From contig DJHS01000054.1 of assembly GCA_002433235.1 (NCBI GenBank), forward strand, positions 68,111 to 132,110: a stretch of DNA of 64,000 nucleotides, given 5' to 3'. The notes below the pieces were generated by a model. It saw nothing but the letters and a program-made list of their open reading frames with translations, was not told the origin of the DNA and searched no databases. The stretch comes from UBA6614 sp002433235. GTDB taxonomy: Bacteria; Verrucomicrobiota; Verrucomicrobiia; Limisphaerales; UBA1100. Shown here one piece after another: positions 60,218 through 64,000 of this stretch. Made by a program: the position numbers and the translations under genes. Position 1 is the first letter of the stretch; each line of letters begins with the position of its first letter.

Positions 60218-60643
60218 CTAATGGGGCATGTTTACCGACCAGAGGTCGAGCGGCCGGGAACGGATTTTGAAGAAACCAGGATGTTCTCCTCGGGCGGGAA
60301 ATATGACGTAAACCGGCGTGTCCACTAGGCTTTCAAGGAGGGGAGCGAGCTTGTCCCATTCCGGGTCACCGGATTCTTCCGGCACAACAATGGCGCCGCC
60401 GGGAACAGGGTCTTGGGCGCGCTTGTCCCGTGAACGAAGATCAAGGATGACTCCGGTTCCGGCCAATGAATTATCCACGGCAAGTTTATAGGAGATTTCC
60501 TGGGAGAGAGGCTTGAGAGGATCGGGCAGCTTGGCGTGCAGGCCGGTAACGCGGGGCAGAAAAAGCGAGAGGATGATCAAGCCTGCGCCGGCCAGCAACG
60601 AGCCGAGGATGATGTTGCGGGGCGATTCAGCGAGGGATGACAT
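60218..60643 (-). CDS. Membrane-anchored rhodanese-like protein lacking the catalytic Cys
   Basis: A 141-residue protein with an N-terminal helix (about 10-28) and a rhodanese-like fold: 'GVILDLRSRDKRAQDPVPGG' matches the 'DVR....GHIPGA' segment and 'VYVIFPARGEHPGF' matches the active-site strand, where Pro replaces the catalytic Cys. It should therefore not transfer sulfur. ATG 60643 is chosen; a TTG at 60664 is the other option. It overlaps the DUF1573 gene by 17 bases and abuts the DoxX-like gene. Confidence 0.72.
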   Translation of the reverse strand: MSSLAESPRNIILGSLLAGAGLIILSLFLPRVTGLHAKLPDPLKPLSQEISYKLAVDNSLAGTGVILDLRSRDKRAQDPVPGGAIVVPEESGDPEWDKLAPLLESLVDTPVYVIFPARGEHPGFFKIRSRPLDLWSVNMPH

Positions 60644-61694
60644 GGATGGAAAAACTGGGCTCAAGGGTATGCGCGGCGGGGAGGTCTGTGCGAATGTTGA
60701 GACGGGTGGCTTGGAACCCCTGAGGAATGTCGGAGGGCAGGGCGGCGGTCAGGATCAGCCGGTGTCGGCGGCCCTCGTCGATGGGCTCGGTTTCAACTTT
60801 AAAAATGTCGCCATGAACGGCGGCGGCCTCGATGATCTTGAAGCTGGAATTGCTGTCGCTGGCGAGGATGAGGCTGGTTTGTCGGCTTTCTCCAGGATGT
60901 GCCACACCAAGGAAGTGCCGGGGCTTTTCCTGCCATTGCAGGGGATGACGCAGGGCGAGGTAGGAGTTGATTTCGCGGGCGGGGATCAAGGGATGATCCG
61001 TGTGGATGACGGGGGAGAAATCGATCTCCGGCTGATGGTGTTCGCGCGGGGTCACAATGAGGGAAACGTCCCAGCCGGCGGCACGGCCCTCAGTGTTGGG
61101 TTCAACGGGCCGGGCCTCGAGCGCCGCCTCAATGCCCGGCAGCTCGGGCAGGGTTGGGCGCATCAGAGCAAAGGGGCGGCCATCGCCGGCGGTCATCCGG
61201 ATGGTATTGGTTGAGGTTTGGCCAAGCCGTAGTTCGCCAAAGTCAAAACCAGGCGGATCAAGGAGTACGGTGGCGATGCCCTCGGCGTGTAGGCGAATGA
61301 TGGATCGCGCTTGTCCGGGATCGTTCGATTCGATGTAGATGCTCTGGGTGTTCTTGCCCGTCTTCACTGTCAGTTCAGCGGTGATTGTGGCGGCGCCATC
61401 GGGCTGTATGCGTTTTCTTTCCACATGTGGCACGGTGCAACTACAGGACGCGGAAATTTTGCCGAGGATCAGTGGCGCATCCCCGGTATTGCGTATCTTA
61501 AAACGCTGTGTGACTTTCTGGCCCGCCATCACGGTGCCAAAATCATGCGAGTCTCTGGCGAGTTTTAATTGTGGTTCCGGTCCGGATGATTTCTCCTTTC
61601 GCGGCTGGGCTGGCTGTAAGACGAGCCAAGTCATCAACCCCGCCAACAGCACGGCCGGGAGTGCCCAGTTCCAGATTGGGTCGGATTTGCTCAT
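60627..61694 (-). CDS. Membrane-anchored DUF1573 protein
   Basis: A 355-residue protein. One transmembrane helix (about 10-27) is followed by a DUF1573 immunoglobulin-like domain ('HDFGTVMAGQKVTQRFKIRN', 50-69; 'LGKISASCSCTVPH' with C84 and C86) and further beta domains. DUF1573 proteins are exported and common in Bacteroidetes, Planctomycetes and Verrucomicrobia; their function is unknown. Conserved Cys-x-Cys is the family hallmark. The ATG overlaps the stop of the upstream FG-GAP gene (ATGA), so the four genes here form one operon. Confidence 0.87.
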   Translation of the reverse strand: MSKSDPIWNWALPAVLLAGLMTWLVLQPAQPRKEKSSGPEPQLKLARDSHDFGTVMAGQKVTQRFKIRNTGDAPLILGKISASCSCTVPHVERKRIQPDGAATITAELTVKTGKNTQSIYIESNDPGQARSIIRLHAEGIATVLLDPPGFDFGELRLGQTSTNTIRMTAGDGRPFALMRPTLPELPGIEAALEARPVEPNTEGRAAGWDVSLIVTPREHHQPEIDFSPVIHTDHPLIPAREINSYLALRHPLQWQEKPRHFLGVAHPGESRQTSLILASDSNSSFKIIEAAAVHGDIFKVETEPIDEGRRHRLILTAALPSDIPQGFQATRLNIRTDLPAAHTLEPSFSIHVIPR

Positions 61695-64000
61695 TCGTCG
61701 GCACCCTTGAAATCCCCATTACTGAGGATGTGGATGTAGGGTGAGTTATTGGGGATGGGAGAGGAGGTAATGTTGTTGTTGGGCCATTGGATGAGGATGT
61801 GTGTGGGTTTTTTGGGTGTTGGGAGGACGTGAATGGGTGAGTCCTGGGACCAATAGCCTGAACCGGCGGTGATGAGTCTTGCGGGGCCCTTGGAGCCATC
61901 CTCGAACTGGAGTTGGAGGATGGCGCCGATGGCGTAGGGGTTTTGGGGTCCGGCCTCGGCGCGAATGCGCAGGCCGGGCTTGGCGCGCTGGTTCTGGAAG
62001 AGGCGTGTGGCGGCGCCGTTCTGGGTGACGGCGAGGTCTGGGCGACCGTCCTGGTTGAAATCGGCGACGGCGGAGCCGCGTTGTTCGCCATAGATGCGCA
62101 GGCCGGAGGCGCGCCCGTCCATGGGTTGGAGGCCGCCCTTGCCATCGCCGCGCAGGAGCAGCCCGCGGCCGCCATCGCTGCGGGGGGTCTCGGCCTGGGA
62201 GGCAAAGAAGTTCTGGGCGAGGAAAAGATCCTCGTGTCCGTCGCCATCAAAGTCGGCGACGTTGATGCCAAACACGGGGGCGAACTGTGCCTGGGCGGGC
62301 AGGGGCCGGGCCTGAAAGGTGTTGCCGCGGTTGAGGAAGAGGGCGTGATGGAGGACGTTGGCCTCGAGGACGGTACCCTGCTTGAGGCATTCGCCATAGA
62401 CCTGTTCGAGGCTGCGGGAGCCGAAGATCTCAAAGGACTCGTTGCGCTTGCCGATAAAGGGCATGGCGCGGGTGGTGCAGGAGCGGCCGCGCTCGGGAAC
62501 CATCTTGCCGGTCAGCTTGTCGAAGTGGTACTCGACGATATCGACCACGCCGTTCTCGTCAAAGTCGCCATAGGCCACGCGCAGGGGTTGCGGGTTGGTG
62601 TAGGAGTACTCGTACTTGCTGTTGAGGCCCCAGTTGCCGGCGATGATGTCCAGTCGGCCGTCGGAATCCAGATCACCCAAGGCCACGCTGTTCCACCAGC
62701 CCTTGTGGTCCTCAAGTCCCAGTTCCCGGGTGGCGTCGGTGAACCGGCCCTTGTCATTGCGCAGCACCCTGATGGGGCCCCACTCCAGCGCGAGCACCAG
62801 GTCACTGTCGCCATCGCCGTCCAGGTCGCCGAACACCGCGCCGCTGACCAGTCCCAGCTTGGTGAACGTCTTCGCGTTGGCCGTGTCGGGCTTCAACTGT
62901 CCTTCATCGTTGAGGAACAGCCGGGAATCCGCCGGCTCCGGGTAACGCGCGGGGTTGCCGCGTCCGCCCACGAAGAGGTCCAGATCGCCATCGCCGTCCA
63001 CGTCGGCCATCGCCAACGGCCCGGTGGTGGCTTGGGCTCCCGGCAGGGCGAACGTCTCTTTCCACGTCTCCCCATCCCGGGCCAGTCCATGCGCCGAGGG
63101 TGGCAAGGTGAAATCCCGCTTGGGCTGCTCAAAGTTGGAGACGCCCAGAAGCAGTTGTAGTGCCCCCTTGGAGTCGGGCCATGCCAGGGGCGTGGTCTGG
63201 TCCAGTGCGTTCTCCGGTCCAGACTGGTGCCGGAAACCACCCTCCTCGGTTCCATGGAAGATGTTCATCTGGCCGGCACGCCCGGCGGTGACCACCAGGT
63301 CTTCCCGGCCGTCTTTGTCCAAATCCATCCAGCCCACGCCCGGCCCCAGTTGGCTCAGTCGGTTGGGCAGCAGGGACTGGTACTGGAAATCATCAAACGG
63401 CGCCTCCCCCTGCAGCAGGCTGACCACTTGGCGCGGGTTCTGGGGGTGGGCAATCTCCAGCTTCCCGTCCGCGTTGGAGAACAGAGGCTCCGGGGTGGGT
63501 GTGGCTGGCGGTTGATAGACTGGCGCATCCTCCGGCTCGGTGATGGTGTAGAGGTGGTTGGGCTTCACGTTTTCGATGAGTGTGCGCCGCAGGCCCGTGC
63601 CCCGCCGCCAAAGAATCTCCAGCTTGAGCTGCTCCGAGGTGGCCTGACCCGTGCCAAACACCGCCATTGTGTCACTGCCCGAGGCGTAGCCGCCCCCACA
63701 ATGAATCTCCTGCTGCATCGGGGCGGGGCCACCGGGTCCGCCCAGAAGACGCACCTTGGCTCCGATCGCCTGTGTGTTGGGGGCACGGCCCAACAGGCGC
63801 ACGGCCACCCGTGGGGCGGGGCTGTCGTTACGGTAAATCTCCAGTGGGGTCTGGTGGTTGTTGAAGATCACGTCCAGGTCCCCGTCCCCGTCAAAGTCCG
63901 CCTCCGCAAGGCCCCCCGTCACCCGCTCCACGTCAAACCCCCAGTCGTCGCTCTTGAACTCAAATGTCAAATCCCCCCGGTTCCGAAATAACATGTTCTG
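61691..64000 (-). CDS. Secreted FG-GAP/VCBS repeat protein with ASPIC/UnbV-type domain (partial, 5' end outside window)
   Basis: The C-terminal 767 or more residues of a longer protein; translation continues in frame past the window edge. Many FG-GAP/VCBS repeats appear: 'ADFDGDGDLDVIFNNHQTPL', 'VGWMDLDKDGREDLVVTAGR', 'FGDLDGDGDSDLVLALEWG', 'VADFDGDGHEDLFLAQNFF' and 'VADFNQDGRPDLAVTQNG'. Each has a calcium-binding D-x-D-x-D-G loop that builds a beta-propeller. Two ASPIC/UnbV segments ('AIGAKVRLLGG' near residue 55 and 'AIGAILQLQFEDGS' near the end) are present. It is exported, by family knowledge, and may bind a surface polymer. The codon at 63994 that reads Met is internal. Confidence 0.9.
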   Translation of the reverse strand, partial: QNMLFRNRGDLTFEFKSDDWGFDVERVTGGLAEADFDGDGDLDVIFNNHQTPLEIYRNDSPAPRVAVRLLGRAPNTQAIGAKVRLLGGPGGPAPMQQEIHCGGGYASGSDTMAVFGTGQATSEQLKLEILWRRGTGLRRTLIENVKPNHLYTITEPEDAPVYQPPATPTPEPLFSNADGKLEIAHPQNPRQVVSLLQGEAPFDDFQYQSLLPNRLSQLGPGVGWMDLDKDGREDLVVTAGRAGQMNIFHGTEEGGFRHQSGPENALDQTTPLAWPDSKGALQLLLGVSNFEQPKRDFTLPPSAHGLARDGETWKETFALPGAQATTGPLAMADVDGDGDLDLFVGGRGNPARYPEPADSRLFLNDEGQLKPDTANAKTFTKLGLVSGAVFGDLDGDGDSDLVLALEWGPIRVLRNDKGRFTDATRELGLEDHKGWWNSVALGDLDSDGRLDIIAGNWGLNSKYEYSYTNPQPLRVAYGDFDENGVVDIVEYHFDKLTGKMVPERGRSCTTRAMPFIGKRNESFEIFGSRSLEQVYGECLKQGTVLEANVLHHALFLNRGNTFQARPLPAQAQFAPVFGINVADFDGDGHEDLFLAQNFFASQAETPRSDGGRGLLLRGDGKGGLQPMDGRASGLRIYGEQRGSAVADFNQDGRPDLAVTQNGAATRLFQNQRAKPGLRIRAEAGPQNPYAIGAILQLQFEDGSKGPARLITAGSGYWSQDSPIHVLPTPKKPTHILIQWPNNNITSSPIPNNSPYIHILSNGDFKGADE

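Noticed and set aside
61913..63160. 415-codon open frame on the + strand opposite the FG-GAP gene
   Set aside because: The minus strand carries unmistakable calcium-loop repeats; the + frame is a Gly/Val/Ala-rich mirror of them.
1..64000. tRNA or rRNA genes, CRISPR arrays, insertion sequences or prophage
   Set aside because: None was recognised; there are no transposase-like proteins, no spaced direct repeats and no RNA-gene-like segments in the short gaps. A covariance-model search would be the decisive test for small RNAs.

Overview
The window is a continuous, gene-dense stretch of a Gram-negative bacterial chromosome. It most likely comes from the phylum Verrucomicrobiota, perhaps the Pedosphaera/Limisphaera side. 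The evidence is: a near-complete dcw cluster with a MurC-MurB fusion and a very divergent FtsZ; LpxI, which implies lipid A; a Tat-exported Gfo/Idh/MocA oxidoreductase beside a DUF6807 (PmoA-like) protein; secreted proteins with the 'W..YQVQ.S.D...W' and '(R)FYRV' repeat; and an FG-GAP/ASPIC-type protein. The phylum is an inference from family content, since no rRNA gene is present. No tRNA, rRNA, insertion sequence, prophage or CRISPR array was seen. No gene-free gap exceeds about 180 bases.

Region 1 (39-24819, + strand) is the cell-division and cell-wall cluster. A large secreted protein sits where mraZ is often found. Then come rsmH, two exported proteins that share a C-terminal domain, ftsL-like, ftsI, murE, murF, mraY (with an extra periplasmic domain), murD, a LysM membrane protein, a clear intrinsic terminator, ftsW, murG, murC-murB, ddl, ftsQ, ftsA and ftsZ. 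Most genes overlap or are only a few bases apart. The MurE DNPR motif indicates meso-diaminopimelate peptidoglycan.

Region 2 (24884-34550) has three tandem DUF21/CBS membrane proteins on the + strand. They converge on a minus-strand group: HAD hydrolase, 6-phosphogluconate dehydrogenase, an unknown protein, LpxI and a pair of single-pass membrane proteins. A small DUF5069 gene on the + strand is divergent from the pair.

Region 3 (34605-46123, minus) has the Gfo/Idh/MocA + DUF6807 pair and then a MoxR/Bat operon: moxR, DUF58, a DUF4381-like protein, batA, a giant batB-zinc ribbon-TPR-transglutaminase fusion, batD and batE.

Region 4 (46195-53409, minus) is the translation and ribosome-maturation operon nusA-infB-rbfA-nrnA-truB-ribF plus an ArsC/Spx-like gene. 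Its leader contains a candidate attenuator.

Region 5 (53587-59777, +) carries sppA-upp, an M24 peptidase, a sigma-70 factor with apt and an OGG1-type glycosylase, and comB. Region 6 (59720-64000, minus) carries a DoxX/MauE-like membrane protein, a rhodanese-like protein without the catalytic Cys, a DUF1573 protein and the C-terminal part of a VCBS/ASPIC repeat protein that runs off the window.

The points most worth following up are: FtsZ with a degenerate catalytic T7 loop but an intact C-terminal FtsA-binding peptide; the BatB-transglutaminase fusion; the domain insertion in MraY; the exported proteins embedded in the dcw cluster; and a recurring promoter placement that predicts leaderless mRNAs at several transcription-unit heads.
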